Assembly: GCA_022843345.1 (NCBI GenBank) | Contig: JALHNW010000044.1 | Coordinates: 1-9,890, forward strand | DNA: 9,890 nt | Source: Rubritepida sp. | GTDB lineage: Bacteria > Pseudomonadota > Alphaproteobacteria > Acetobacterales > Acetobacteraceae | Direction: 5' to 3' | Part shown: positions 1-7,374 of the stretch, piece after piece | Numbering within the stretch: position 1 is the stretch's first letter | Layout: every line of letters begins with the position of its first letter | The notes under the pieces: model-generated | The model's input: only the letters and a program-made list of their open reading frames with translations | Database searches by the model: none | What the model was told of the DNA's origin: nothing | Position numbers and translations under genes: made by a program

Positions 1-1170
1 CGCGGGCTCGGCGTCGCGGCCCATGCGGGCCAGGACCGTGGCGGCGCTGCCGCCGACCGTGACCGCATTCTCCAGCGTCCGCAGGTCCCGCAGGCGGGCC
101 AGGGCCAGGGGGGTGTTCAGGTCGTCCAGCAGCGGCTCCAGCACCCAGTCCGCCGCGCCGGCCAGCGGTTCGGCCTCAGGCGCGCGGGCGAGCATGGCGT
201 AGTGGTCGTCCAGTTCCGCCTTCGCCTCGTGCAGGCCCGCATCCGAGTAGTCCAGGTCGCCGCGATAATGCGTGCGCAGCAGCAACAGGCGAAACGCCTC
301 GCCGGCCCAGGGGCCGTGCGCCAGCACGTCCTGCACGGTGCGGAAGTTGCCCAGCGACTTGGACATCTTCTCGCCATCCACCAGCAGCATGCCGTTGTGC
401 AGCCAGGTGTGGGCCATCATCGCCGTGCCATGGGCGCAGCGGGACTGGGCGACCTCGTTCTCGTGGTGCGGGAACAGCAGGTCATGGCCGCCGCCATGGA
501 TGTCGAAGGTCTCGCCCAGGTGCTTCCAGGCCATGGCGGAGCACTCGATGTGCCAGCCCGGCCGGCCGCGGCCCCAGGGGGAGTCCCAGCCGGGCAGCGC
601 GGGGTCGCTCGGCTTCCACAGCACGAAGTCGCCCGGCTCGCGCTTGTAGGGCGCCACGTCCACGCGGGCGCCGGCGATGAGGTCCTCCGGCGCGCGGCCG
701 GACAGGTGGCCGTAGTCGGGGAAGCTGGCGGTGCTGAACAGGACGTGGCCCTCGGCCGCGTAGGCGTGGCCGTTGGCGACCAGGCGCTCGCACAGCGCGA
801 TCATCTCGGGAATGTGCGCGGTGGCGCGGGGCTCCACGTCCGGCGGCAGGCAGGCCAGCGCCGCCATGTCGCGGTGGAAGTCGGCGGTGGTGCGGGCGGT
901 GATGGCGGCGATCGGCTCGCCGGATTCCGTCGCGCGCGCGTTGATCTTGTCGTCCACGTCGGTGATGTTGCGGGCGTAGGTGACGCGCAGGAACAGCCGG
1001 CGCAGCAGGCGGGCCAGCACGTCGAACACCACCACCGGGCGGGCGTTGCCCAGGTGCGCCAGGTCATAGACCGTGGGGCCGCAGACGTACATCCGCACGT
1101 GCGAGGGATCGAGCGGGCGGAACTCCTCGCGCCGGCGGGACAGGCTGTTGTGCAGGTGCAGGCTGGGCAT
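1..1170 (-). CDS. cysS: Cysteinyl-tRNA synthetase, 3' end cut by the window
   Basis: Class I aminoacyl-tRNA synthetase that charges tRNA-Cys with cysteine in the cytoplasm. The frame is open for 390 codons from the ATG at 1170 to the window edge. CysS is usually about 460 residues, so roughly 70 C-terminal residues (tRNA-binding helical region) are missing. The N-terminus reads [17 protein letters not shown]. The zinc and active-site cysteine is C30 in CGPTVYD, followed by the HIGH-type motif HLGN at 39-42. Further zinc ligands expected from the E. coli enzyme are present: C210 in GWHIECSAM, and H235 and E239 in HHENE. KMSKS is perfect at 268-272, in [13 protein letters not shown]. The start lies 31 bases after the gltX stop, with no clear Shine-Dalgarno, so it is probably co-transcribed with gltX. 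The motifs leave little doubt about identity. Confidence 0.95.
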   Translation of the reverse strand, partial: MPSLHLHNSLSRRREEFRPLDPSHVRMYVCGPTVYDLAHLGNARPVVVFDVLARLLRRLFLRVTYARNITDVDDKINARATESGEPIAAITARTTADFHRDMAALACLPPDVEPRATAHIPEMIALCERLVANGHAYAAEGHVLFSTASFPDYGHLSGRAPEDLIAGARVDVAPYKREPGDFVLWKPSDPALPGWDSPWGRGRPGWHIECSAMAWKHLGETFDIHGGGHDLLFPHHENEVAQSRCAHGTAMMAHTWLHNGMLLVDGEKMSKSLGNFRTVQDVLAHGPWAGEAFRLLLLRTHYRGDLDYSDAGLHEAKAELDDHYAMLARAPEAEPLAGAADWVLEPLLDDLNTPLALARLRDLRTLENAVTVGGSAATVLARMGRDAEPA

Positions 1171-1201
1171 GGGCGCTGCATCGGGCCGCGCCGCCCGCGC
1201 G

Positions 1202-2527
1202 TCAACCCGGCAACCGTTCCAGGACCTTGGCCCGGCCGATCAGCGGCAGCAAGGTCTTGATGTCCGGGCCGTGGTCCTCGCCGGTCAGGGCCAGGCGCAG
1301 CGGCAGGAACAGCGCCTTGCCCTTGCGCCCGGTGCCGGCCTTCAGCGCGTCGGTCCACCTGGCCCAGGTCGCCTCGTCCCAGGGTTCGGGCGGCAGGGCC
1401 TCGCGGGCGGCGCGCAGGAACTCGGCGTCCTCGCCCGGCTCGGGCGGGGCGATGCGGCCATGCACCACCTCCCACCAGTGCTTCGCCTCGGGCAGCAGGT
1501 CCAGGTTGCCGCGGATCGCCGCCCAGAACGCCGCGTCGGCGGCCTCGGGGAGGTGCGGGCGGGCCTGCTCGAAGGGCATCTCGTGCAGCAGCTTGCGGTT
1601 CAGCGCCAGCATCTGCCGCAGGTCGAAGCGCGGCGAGGAATGGCTGATGGCCTTGAAGTCGAACCGCTCCAGCAGGTCGCGCGGGGCGCCGGGCACCGGG
1701 TCGTTGGAGGTGCCGAGCGCGGCCAGGTAGCCGGTGATGGAGGCCGCCTCCACCCCGTCGCGCCGCAGCTGCCGCAGGGACAGCGAGCCGATGCGCTTGG
1801 AAAGCGGCCCGCCGTCGCTGTCGGTCAGCAGGGGCAGGTGGGCGAAGCGCAGCGCCTCGGGCCGGCCACCGAGGGCGGCGTAGATGTCGAGCTGCACGCC
1901 GGTGTTGGTGACGTGGTCCTCCCCGCGCACCACGTGGGTCACGCCCGTGTCCAGGTCGTCCACCACGGAGGTGAAGGTGTAGAGCGGCGAGCCGTCGGCG
2001 CGCACCAGCACGGGGTCGCTGATCGCGGAAAGCTTCACGTGGCGCTCGCCCAGCACCGCGTCGTCCCACGCCACGCTCCCGTGGGAGAGGCGGAAGCGCC
2101 AGTAGGGGCGCTTGCCGTTCTCCATGGCGCGGGCGAGCTGCTCGGCCGTCATCTTGAGCGCGCCGCGGTCGTAGAGCGGCGGGCGGCCCTGCTTGCGCGC
2201 CAGCTCGCGCTTGTAGGTCAGCTCCTCTTCCGTCTCCAGGCAGGGGTAGAGGCGGCCCGACGCCTTCAGCGCCTCGGCGGCGGCGGCGTAGCGGGCCAGG
2301 CGGTCGGACTGGCGGAACATCTCGTCCCAGTCCAGGCCGAGCCAGCGCAGGTCCTCCTGGATGGCCTGGGCGTAATCCTCGCGCGAGCGCTGGGCGTCCG
2401 TGTCGTCCAGGCGCAGCACGAAGCGACCGCCGTTGCGGCGGGCGACAAGCCAGTTGGCGAGCGCCACGCGGGCGTTGCCGACGTGCAGGTGGCCGGTGGG
2501 GCTGGGGGCGAAGCGCAGCTTCATCAT
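1202..2527 (-). CDS. gltX: Glutamyl-tRNA synthetase, short second-type GluRS
   Basis: Class I synthetase that attaches glutamate to tRNA-Glu, and in bacteria lacking GlnRS often to tRNA-Gln for later GatCAB amidation. It has 441 residues, somewhat short for GluRS (about 470). Visible motifs are [15 protein letters not shown] at 6-20 (HIGH signature as HVGN), the [12 protein letters not shown] segment at 201-212, and LSKRIGS at 242-248 in place of KMSKS. The region that carries a zinc-binding Cys cluster in some GluRS has a single Cys (YPCLET, 94-99), so no zinc site is evident. Many alphaproteobacteria carry two GluRS copies; this sequence looks like the shorter second type, but I cannot tell its tRNA preference. 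The start is ATGATG; the first ATG is 8 bases after a perfect AGGAGG, the second 11. Homologues usually begin [11 protein letters not shown], so either is possible. Both lie inside a perfect hairpin (2522-2562). Confidence 0.95.
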   Translation of the reverse strand: MMKLRFAPSPTGHLHVGNARVALANWLVARRNGGRFVLRLDDTDAQRSREDYAQAIQEDLRWLGLDWDEMFRQSDRLARYAAAAEALKASGRLYPCLETEEELTYKRELARKQGRPPLYDRGALKMTAEQLARAMENGKRPYWRFRLSHGSVAWDDAVLGERHVKLSAISDPVLVRADGSPLYTFTSVVDDLDTGVTHVVRGEDHVTNTGVQLDIYAALGGRPEALRFAHLPLLTDSDGGPLSKRIGSLSLRQLRRDGVEAASITGYLAALGTSNDPVPGAPRDLLERFDFKAISHSSPRFDLRQMLALNRKLLHEMPFEQARPHLPEAADAAFWAAIRGNLDLLPEAKHWWEVVHGRIAPPEPGEDAEFLRAAREALPPEPWDEATWARWTDALKAGTGRKGKALFLPLRLALTGEDHGPDIKTLLPLIGRAKVLERLPG

Positions 2528-2562
2528 GTCACGCGCCTCCTGCGGAGGCGCGTGACATGATG
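2522..2562 (-). promoter_or_regulatory. Perfect 19-bp hairpin enclosing the gltX ribosome binding site and start codons
   Basis: Bases 2522-2540 and 2544-2562 are exact reverse complements, separated by the 3-base loop 2541-2543. In the gltX mRNA the 3' arm contains most of AGGAGG (2541-2536) and all of ATGATG (2527-2522). A folded message would therefore hide both the ribosome binding site and the start. The arm ends exactly at the last base of the second ATG. No U-run follows on the minus strand, so it is not a typical terminator for the upstream genes. On the plus strand the hairpin is followed by GTTTTC, a weak terminator-like tail. The repeat is plain in the sequence; a regulatory role is inference. 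Confidence 0.7.
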
Positions 2563-2690
2563 GTTTTCATGCCCTCAAACGCCGGGCGCGCGCTCAGCGC
2601 GCTTGGCTTGCGCGCCGCCGCGGGTGCGCTGCCGGCAAGGGCAGGCTGGGCGCGGCGGCCGCCGTGCGGCCGCATGGTCCTGCCGGTCAT
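2529..2690 (-). CDS. Possible 53-residue leader ORF bridging the upstream gene and gltX
   Basis: A small frame that fills the gap before gltX. Its ATG (2690-2688) overlaps the TGA of the upstream hypothetical gene as ATGA. AGGGGG, one mismatch from AGGAGG, lies 6 bases before it (2702-2697). The frame stays open for 53 codons and ends with TGA at 2531-2529, one base before the gltX ATG. The peptide begins MTGRTMRPHGGRRAQPALAG and ends MKTIMSRASAGGA. It is basic and rich in Ala, Arg, Gly and Pro, with no recognised domain, signal peptide or membrane segment. Its last 11 codons read through the gltX hairpin, so a translating ribosome would melt it. A 53-codon frame can arise by chance in DNA this GC-rich; the tiled ends are the main support. 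It may be a leader whose translation matters more than its product. Confidence 0.4.
   Translation of the reverse strand: MTGRTMRPHGGRRAQPALAGSAPAAARKPSALSARPAFEGMKTIMSRASAGGA
2588..2602 (-). repeat. Short GC inverted repeat inside the small leader ORF
   Basis: Arms GCGCGCT and AGCGCGC around a single central base, which would fold as a 6-bp GC stem with a 3-base loop. It lies about 25 bases upstream of the large gltX hairpin in the mRNA. Short GC inverted repeats are common in DNA of this composition, so function is doubtful. Confidence 0.35.
2655..2673 (-). repeat. Paired GCGGCCGC palindromes, 8-bp hairpin
   Basis: Two identical 8-base palindromes, GCGGCCGC, are separated by 3 bases. They can pair into an 8-bp all-GC stem with a 3-base loop near the start of the small leader ORF. 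It is the first of three inverted repeats between the hypothetical gene and gltX. No U-run follows, so it is not a classical terminator. Confidence 0.4.
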
Positions 2691-3076
2691 TCGCCGCCCC
2701 CTGCCCCGCCGTCGCCATCGCCGCCGTCGTCGCCTTCCTCATCCTCCGACATCCGCCGCGGGTCCACCGCACGCCAGTCGCGCTGCTCCGCCTCCTCGCA
2801 GGGGCGGGCGGCGAAGTCGGCCAGCTCGCTCGCGCTGCTCCAGCCGCCATCCTCGGCCCCTTCCACCACGGCGTCCTCGCCGAAGGCGAACCAGGCGTCG
2901 CGCACCTGGGCGGCGCTCATGCCGGGCGCGCGGCAGAACTCCATGCTGTCGCGCACGCGGCGGCGGGCGAAGAGATTGGCATGCGCCACGTTCGTGAAGC
3001 CGCGCACCACCTCCACCGGCTCCGCGCCGTTGCCGCCGGACAGGTCCATGATGCGAACTTCCAGGATTTGGGTCAC
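2687..3076 (-). CDS. Acidic hypothetical protein coupled to nadE
   Basis: A 129-residue protein that I do not recognise. Residues 1-105 look globular, with a conserved-looking core around GFTNVAHANLFARRRVRDS (26-44) and AQVRDAWFAFGEDAVVEG (56-73). The tail, 109-129, is a low-complexity run of Asp, Glu and Gly. It has three Trp and two Cys (C48, C93), with no signal peptide, membrane segment or catalytic motif I can name. It is probably cytoplasmic. The start is GTG at 3076, sharing GTGA with the nadE stop, which fits translational coupling; there is no separate Shine-Dalgarno. An internal ATG at codon 10 (MDLSGGNG) is an alternative start, but it would lose the overlap. Position between nadE and gltX suggests co-expression but does not reveal its job. 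Confidence 0.75.
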   Translation of the reverse strand: MTQILEVRIMDLSGGNGAEPVEVVRGFTNVAHANLFARRRVRDSMEFCRAPGMSAAQVRDAWFAFGEDAVVEGAEDGGWSSASELADFAARPCEEAEQRDWRAVDPRRMSEDEEGDDGGDGDGGAGGGE

Positions 3077-4731
3077 GAGATCAGTCCGGTGAAGCCGTTG
3101 GTGATGGGGTAGCGCCGGTCGCGCCCGAAGGCGCGGTGGCCGATCTTCACGCCGGGCGGCGCCTGGCGGCGCTTGTAATCCGCGCGGTCCAGCATGCGCC
3201 AGACGCGCAGCACCAGGGCGCGGTCGAAGCCGCGGGCCTCCATGGCGTCCACGCCCTGCTCCTCCTCCACCAGCCCGTGCAGCAGGGCGTCCAGCACCTC
3301 GTAGGGCGGCAGGGTGTCCTGGTCGGTCTGGTCGGGCTTCAGCTCGGCGCTGGGGGGCTTAGTGATCACGCGCTCGGGCATCACCGGGCCGTGGGCGCCG
3401 CGCGCGCCGGCGGGCAGGTTGGCGTTGCGCCAGCGGCAGAGCGCGAAGACGTCGGTCTTGTACACGTCCTTCAGCACCGAGTAGCCGCCGCACATGTCGC
3501 CGTAGATGGTGGCGTAGCCCGTGCTCATCTCGCTCTTGTTGCCGGTGGTCAGCAGCATGTCGCCCAGCTTGTTGGACATGGCCATGAGCGTGACGCCGCG
3601 GATGCGCGACTGGAGGTTCTCCTCCGTGATGTCGGGCGGGCGGTTGCCGAAGGCTGGCGCCAGCATGCCCGCGAAGGCCTCCATCGCCGGGCCGATCGGG
3701 ATGGTGTCGTAGCGGATGCCCAGCAGGCGGGCGCAGGCGGCCGCGTCCTCCAGGCTCTCCGCGCTGGTGTAGGGGCTGGGCAGCATCACCGCATGCACGC
3801 GGTCGGGGCCCAGCGCATCGGCAGCGACGGCGGCGGAGATGGCGCTGTCGATGCCGCCCGAAAGGCCGAGCACGATGCCGGGAAAGCGGTTCTTCTCCAC
3901 GTAGTCGCGCAGGCCCAACTGCATGGCGCCGTAGATCTGCGCCTCGCGTCCCAGCGGTTCGGCCAGCGGCTGGGGGGCGCAGCGCCAGCCATCCGCGCCG
4001 CGCGTCCATTCGGTCAGCACCAGCGCCTCGGCGAAGGAGGGCGCCTGGATGGCGAGGCTGCGGTCGGCGTTCAGCACGAAGGACGCGCCCTCGAAGACCA
4101 GCTCATCCTGGCCGCAGACTTGGTTGAGGAAGACGAAGGGCAGCCCCGTCTCGACCACCCGCGCCACGGCGAGGTCCACCCGCGCGCCGGCCTTCTGCAC
4201 CTCGAAGGGCGAGCCGTTGATGGAGAGCAGGATCTCCGCGCCGCTTTCCTGGAGCGTCTCGGGCACCGCGGGGAACCACCAATCCTCGCAGACCATCAGC
4301 CCCAGGCGGGTGCCGCGGAACACCACCGGGCCGGGGGCGGGGCCAGCGTCGAAGACGCGCTTGTCGTCGAAGACGCCGTAGTTCGGCAGCTCGTGCTTGG
4401 CGCGGCGGGCGACGATGGCGCCGGCATCGAGCAGGAAGGCCGCGTTGAACAGCCGCCCGCCCTCCATCCAGGGGCCGCCGAGGATGATGCCGGGGCCGCC
4501 ATCCGCCGTCTCGCGCGCCAGTTCCTCGATCGCCGCCTCGCACATGGCGCGGAAGGCGGGCTTGAGGACCAGGTCCTCAGGCGGGTAGCCGGCGATGGAG
4601 AATTCGGGCGTCACCAGCAGGTCGGCGCCCATCGCCGCGGCTTCCGCGCGCAGGGCGCGGATGCGCGCGGCATTGGCGCGGATCTCGCCCTCATGCGGGT
4701 TCATCTGGGCCAGGGCGATGCGCAGCGTCAT
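3073..4731 (-). CDS. nadE: Glutamine-dependent NAD synthetase
   Basis: Final step of NAD synthesis: ATP-dependent amidation of nicotinate adenine dinucleotide to NAD, using ammonia from glutamine. Its 552 residues match the long two-domain proteobacterial form. The N-terminal nitrilase-like amidase domain (about 1-250) shows the expected catalytic triad: E43 in TPEFSIAGYPPEDL, K112 in AKHELPNYGVFDDKR and C148 in LMVCEDWW. The C-terminal synthetase domain (about 260-552) has the ATP-binding P-loop SGGIDS at 291-296, in the LGLSGGIDSA context, then the NKSEMSTGYATIYGD and KTDVFALCRWRN segments typical of NadE. The ATG at 4731 gives the standard amidase N-terminus MTLRIALAQMNP; no strong Shine-Dalgarno precedes it. 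It follows pncB, another NAD-salvage gene, after 82 bases, and overlaps the next gene by GTGA. Confidence 0.97.
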   Translation of the reverse strand: MTLRIALAQMNPHEGEIRANAARIRALRAEAAAMGADLLVTPEFSIAGYPPEDLVLKPAFRAMCEAAIEELARETADGGPGIILGGPWMEGGRLFNAAFLLDAGAIVARRAKHELPNYGVFDDKRVFDAGPAPGPVVFRGTRLGLMVCEDWWFPAVPETLQESGAEILLSINGSPFEVQKAGARVDLAVARVVETGLPFVFLNQVCGQDELVFEGASFVLNADRSLAIQAPSFAEALVLTEWTRGADGWRCAPQPLAEPLGREAQIYGAMQLGLRDYVEKNRFPGIVLGLSGGIDSAISAAVAADALGPDRVHAVMLPSPYTSAESLEDAAACARLLGIRYDTIPIGPAMEAFAGMLAPAFGNRPPDITEENLQSRIRGVTLMAMSNKLGDMLLTTGNKSEMSTGYATIYGDMCGGYSVLKDVYKTDVFALCRWRNANLPAGARGAHGPVMPERVITKPPSAELKPDQTDQDTLPPYEVLDALLHGLVEEEQGVDAMEARGFDRALVLRVWRMLDRADYKRRQAPPGVKIGHRAFGRDRRYPITNGFTGLIS

Positions 4732-4760
4732 GGGACCGAGTTAGGCGGCGCCTTCGGCCC

Positions 4761-4791
4761 TGTCTACCGCCACCCTGACCCTCCGGGTCAA
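4761..4791 (-). promoter_or_regulatory. Weak sigma-70-like promoter candidate for nadE
   Basis: In the 82-base pncB-nadE gap the minus strand carries TTGACC (4791-4786) and TAGACA (4766-4761). The 19-base spacing is longer than the preferred 17. The -10-like box lies about 30 bases before the nadE ATG. The -35 match is good and the -10 match poor, and the -35 box also sits in a short inverted repeat. I list it because it is the only promoter-like pair I found in this gap. Confidence 0.2.
4776..4790 (-). repeat. 6-bp inverted repeat upstream of nadE
   Basis: Arms TGACCC and GGGTCA around a 3-base loop. Together with the repeat at 4801-4816 it gives two small hairpins within 41 bases after pncB. 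Neither is followed by a U-run on the minus strand, so intrinsic termination is not supported. A binding site or chance are equally possible. Confidence 0.3.
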
Positions 4792-4800
4792 CTGCGCCCG

Positions 4801-4816
4801 TGATCCTGACGGATCA
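4801..4816 (-). repeat. Small hairpin overlapping the pncB stop codon
   Basis: Arms TGATCC and GGATCA with a 4-base loop; the 5' arm on the minus strand includes the pncB TGA (4816-4814). It is a short stem without a U-run, so at most a weak processing or pausing structure. Confidence 0.3.
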
Positions 4817-5935
4817 ACGGCGCCCGTTCTTCCGCAGCAGGAACTCGCGCCCCACCTTCACCCGCGGCGTGCCGTCGTATTCCACGATGTCGGAGGTGGC
4901 GTAGGTCTCGCTCCAGATCTCGGGGATGAAGGAGCCGGTGCCGACCACGTCCACCGGCGCCCGCGCCTCGGCCATCACCCGGCACTTAGTGACGCCGAAG
5001 CCCGACGACGCGACGATGCGGACATGCGGGAAGCCCGCCTGGTCCAGCGCCTCCCTCATCCGCCAGATCGCGGCGGCCGAGACGCCGGTGCCCACCAGGT
5101 GGCGCAGTTCCGTCTCGCTCCGGTAGCGGCGGATGGCGCCGGGCATGTGCCGCTCCAGCACCGCGTAGGATTCCGCCGGGTCCAGCCCTTCCAGGAAGCG
5201 GCCGCCATGGGTGTCCAGCCGCAGCGCCACGCGGCCAGCGGCGGCCAGGTCCGGGAAGCGGCGGCAGACGGCCAGGCCGTCCGTCACCTCCTGCCCGAAA
5301 TAGTCCACCAGCACCGTCAGGTCCTGGTCGGGGAAGGTGTCGCGGAACATCTCGGCCGCGCGCAGCGTGGAGCCGGCGTAGCCGATGAGGGCATGCGGCA
5401 TGGTGCCGCGCCCCGTCTCGTTGCCGAACCAGCGCGCCGTGGCGTCGTTGGCGTTGCCGATGAAGCCCTTCGCGCCCTCCTTCTGCGCCGCCGCGCTCCC
5501 GACGGAGGCGGCGTAGGCCATCATCTCCTGCATCTCCTGCCCCGCGCAGTGGCGCGCCTCCATGGCCAGGAAGGCGGCGTTGGGCAGCTCGATGCACATC
5601 TGGAAGGCGTTGTGCGCGGCCACGCAGGGCGCGCCGAGGCGCTGGAGGTACAGCGTCTCCAGGTCCGCCAGCGCGGCCATGGGGCCGGACAGGTAGAAGA
5701 TCGGGTCGCCCGCGCCGACCCAGGAGCCCTCGGGGTATTTCAGCTCGATCTCGAAGGGCGTGCCGCGGCTCGCCGCCGCGTCGCGCAGGAAGTCGAGCGC
5801 CAGGCGCGGGGCGGAGATAACCGGGCGGCGCAGGAAGACGGCGTAGGTGACGCGGCAGTCGCCGAACTTCTCCACCACCGCGCGGGTGCGGTTGAAGTAG
5901 CTGTCGGTGCGCGCGGCGATCTCCTCGTCGGTCAT
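4814..5935 (-). CDS. pncB: Nicotinate phosphoribosyltransferase, short form
   Basis: Converts nicotinate and PRPP to nicotinate mononucleotide in NAD salvage (Preiss-Handler route), feeding NadE two steps later. It has 373 residues, shorter than the roughly 400-residue E. coli PncB. Family-like segments are [13 protein letters not shown] (12-24), the barrel entry around [21 protein letters not shown] (64-84), [12 protein letters not shown] (175-186), [14 protein letters not shown] (210-223), [14 protein letters not shown] (239-252) and [13 protein letters not shown] (306-318). H181 in GTMPHALI is the likely counterpart of the phosphorylated histidine in enterobacterial enzymes; this is inferred from motif similarity. 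The start is the ATG at 5935, sharing ATGA with the aroG stop. The same frame stays open far upstream through aroG, but that extension is the shadow of aroG. An uncharacterised phosphoribosyltransferase of the same superfamily is a minor alternative. Confidence 0.88.
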   Translation of the reverse strand: MTDEEIAARTDSYFNRTRAVVEKFGDCRVTYAVFLRRPVISAPRLALDFLRDAAASRGTPFEIELKYPEGSWVGAGDPIFYLSGPMAALADLETLYLQRLGAPCVAAHNAFQMCIELPNAAFLAMEARHCAGQEMQEMMAYAASVGSAAAQKEGAKGFIGNANDATARWFGNETGRGTMPHALIGYAGSTLRAAEMFRDTFPDQDLTVLVDYFGQEVTDGLAVCRRFPDLAAAGRVALRLDTHGGRFLEGLDPAESYAVLERHMPGAIRRYRSETELRHLVGTGVSAAAIWRMREALDQAGFPHVRIVASSGFGVTKCRVMAEARAPVDVVGTGSFIPEIWSETYATSDIVEYDGTPRVKVGREFLLRKNGRR

Positions 5936-7311
5936 TGCGCCGCGCGGGGCATGCTGCGCATCGGGCGCTGCGCCTTCAGCTCCTCCGCGATCAGGAAGGC
6001 GAGCTCCAGCGACTGCTCGGCGTTCAGCCGCGGGTCGCAGAAGGTGGCGTAGTTGGCGGACAGGTCGGCCGCCGTCAGCCCATGCGCGCCGCCGATGCAT
6101 TCGGTGACGTTGCGGCCCGTCATCTCGACGTGCACGCCCCCCGGCGTGGCCCCCGCCTCGCGCAGCACGTCGAAGAAGCCGCGCACCTCGCCCATGATGG
6201 CGGTGAAGTCGCGCGTCTTGTAGCCGCCCTGGGTGGTGGTGTTGCCGTGCATGGGATCGCACAGCCAGACCACCTTGCGCCCGGCCGATTCCACGGCGCG
6301 CACCAGGGGCGCCAGCTTCTCCTCCACCTTGGCCGCGCCCATGCGCGAGATGAGCGTCAGCCGCCCCGCCTCGTTCGCCGGGTTGAGGATCTCGATCAGG
6401 CGCAGCAGGTCGGCGGCCTCCATCGAGGGGCCGACCTTCATGCCGATCGGGTTCGCAACCCCGCGCAGGAACTCCACGTGGGCGCCATCGGCCTGGCGCG
6501 TGCGGTCGCCGATCCACAGGAAATGCGCCGAGCACGCGTAGGTACGGCCCAGGTGCGTGCTGCTTTCCCGCGTCAGCGCCTGCTCGTATGGCAGCAGCAG
6601 GGCTTCGTGGGAGGTGTAGAAGGCCGTCTCGCGGATCTGGGGCGCGTTGTCGCTGCTCATCCCGCAGGCGGCCATGAAGCCCAGCGTCTCGTCGATGCGG
6701 CGCGCCAGCCCCTCGTACTGGTCGGCGAGCGGCGAGCGGTTCACGAACTCCAGGTTCCAGCCATGGACCTGGTGCAGGTCCGCGAAGCCGCCGGTGGCGA
6801 AGGCGCGCAGCAGGTTGAGCGTGGAGGCGGATTGCAGGTAGGCGAATTCCATCCGCTGCGGGTCGGGCGTGCGGTCCTGCGGCGTGAAGGCGGCGCCGTT
6901 GATGATGTCGCCGCGGTAGGAGGGCAGGGTCGCGCCATCCACCGTCTCGCTGTCGCTGGAGCGCGGCTTGGCGAACTGCCCGGCCATGCGGCCCAGCTTC
7001 ACCACCGGCGTGCCGGCGCCGAATGTCAGCACCACCGCCATCTGCAGCAGCACCTTGAAGGTGTCGCGGATGGCGTTGGTGTTGAAGTCGGCGAAGCTTT
7101 CGGCGCAGTCGCCCCCTTGCAGCACGAAGGCGCGGCCGGCGGCGGCGTCGGCCAGGCCGGCCTTCAGCCGCTCGCACTCGCCGGCGAAGACCAGCGGCGG
7201 GAAGCGCGCGACCTTGCTTTCCATGGCGGCCAGCGCCGCCGCGTCGGGGTAGTCGGGCACCTGGCGGATCGGCATGTTCCGCCAGGAGGAAGGGCTCCAG
7301 CCGCGCGCCAT
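5932..7311 (-). CDS. aroG: Class II 3-deoxy-7-phosphoheptulonate (DAHP) synthase
   Basis: First step of the shikimate pathway: phosphoenolpyruvate plus erythrose 4-phosphate to DAHP. The 459 residues match the plant-like and mycobacterial class II family rather than the short E. coli class I enzymes. The N-terminus has the family signature [19 protein letters not shown] (5-23). Metal ligands equivalent to those of M. tuberculosis DAHP synthase are visible: C69 in [10 protein letters not shown]355 in [10 protein letters not shown]396 in [13 protein letters not shown] and D426 in FCDPRLN. Other class II blocks include [13 protein letters not shown] (108-120) and [10 protein letters not shown] (374-383). 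The ATG at 7311 keeps the full WSPSSWR motif. No clear Shine-Dalgarno or -10 box was found upstream. The gene ends in an ATGA overlap with pncB. The symbol follows common annotation practice for class II enzymes; aroF or aroH are also used. Confidence 0.95.
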   Translation of the reverse strand: MARGWSPSSWRNMPIRQVPDYPDAAALAAMESKVARFPPLVFAGECERLKAGLADAAAGRAFVLQGGDCAESFADFNTNAIRDTFKVLLQMAVVLTFGAGTPVVKLGRMAGQFAKPRSSDSETVDGATLPSYRGDIINGAAFTPQDRTPDPQRMEFAYLQSASTLNLLRAFATGGFADLHQVHGWNLEFVNRSPLADQYEGLARRIDETLGFMAACGMSSDNAPQIRETAFYTSHEALLLPYEQALTRESSTHLGRTYACSAHFLWIGDRTRQADGAHVEFLRGVANPIGMKVGPSMEAADLLRLIEILNPANEAGRLTLISRMGAAKVEEKLAPLVRAVESAGRKVVWLCDPMHGNTTTQGGYKTRDFTAIMGEVRGFFDVLREAGATPGGVHVEMTGRNVTECIGGAHGLTAADLSANYATFCDPRLNAEQSLELAFLIAEELKAQRPMRSMPRAAQ

Positions 7312-7374
7312 GGTGGGGGCGTCCTCACGCTATTCGTGTCAAGGGCGGGCAGGATAGACCGGGCGGCGGCGCTT

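Noticed and set aside
1073..2560. Long plus-strand frames opposite gltX, nadE, pncB, aroG and cysS
   Set aside because: High GC leaves antisense frames open. Their products are rich in Ala, Gly, Arg, His and Val with no recognisable motif, while the minus strand carries complete conserved enzymes.
2575..2850. Minus-strand 91-residue frame overlapping the hypothetical gene
   Set aside because: It is out of frame with the better-supported 129-residue gene and is low-complexity Ala/Arg sequence with no coupled start.
2557..2997. Plus-strand 146-residue frame with a good ribosome binding site
   Set aside because: Its start is the mirror image of the gltX start created by the palindrome. The product is a Pro/Arg-rich run antisense to the hypothetical gene, with no domain-like character.
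4814..7177. Single 787-residue minus-strand frame across pncB and most of aroG
   Set aside because: Only the last 373 codons form the phosphoribosyltransferase. The upstream part is the alternative frame of aroG, Arg/Ala/Gly/Pro-rich with no family motifs, and the true aroG and pncB frames meet in an ATGA overlap.
7337..7342. Perfect TTGACA on the minus strand upstream of aroG as a -35 box
   Set aside because: The position 16-19 bases downstream is C-rich (CCCCCA) with no -10-like hexamer, and it falls almost on the aroG ATG. A promoter placed there would leave no leader.
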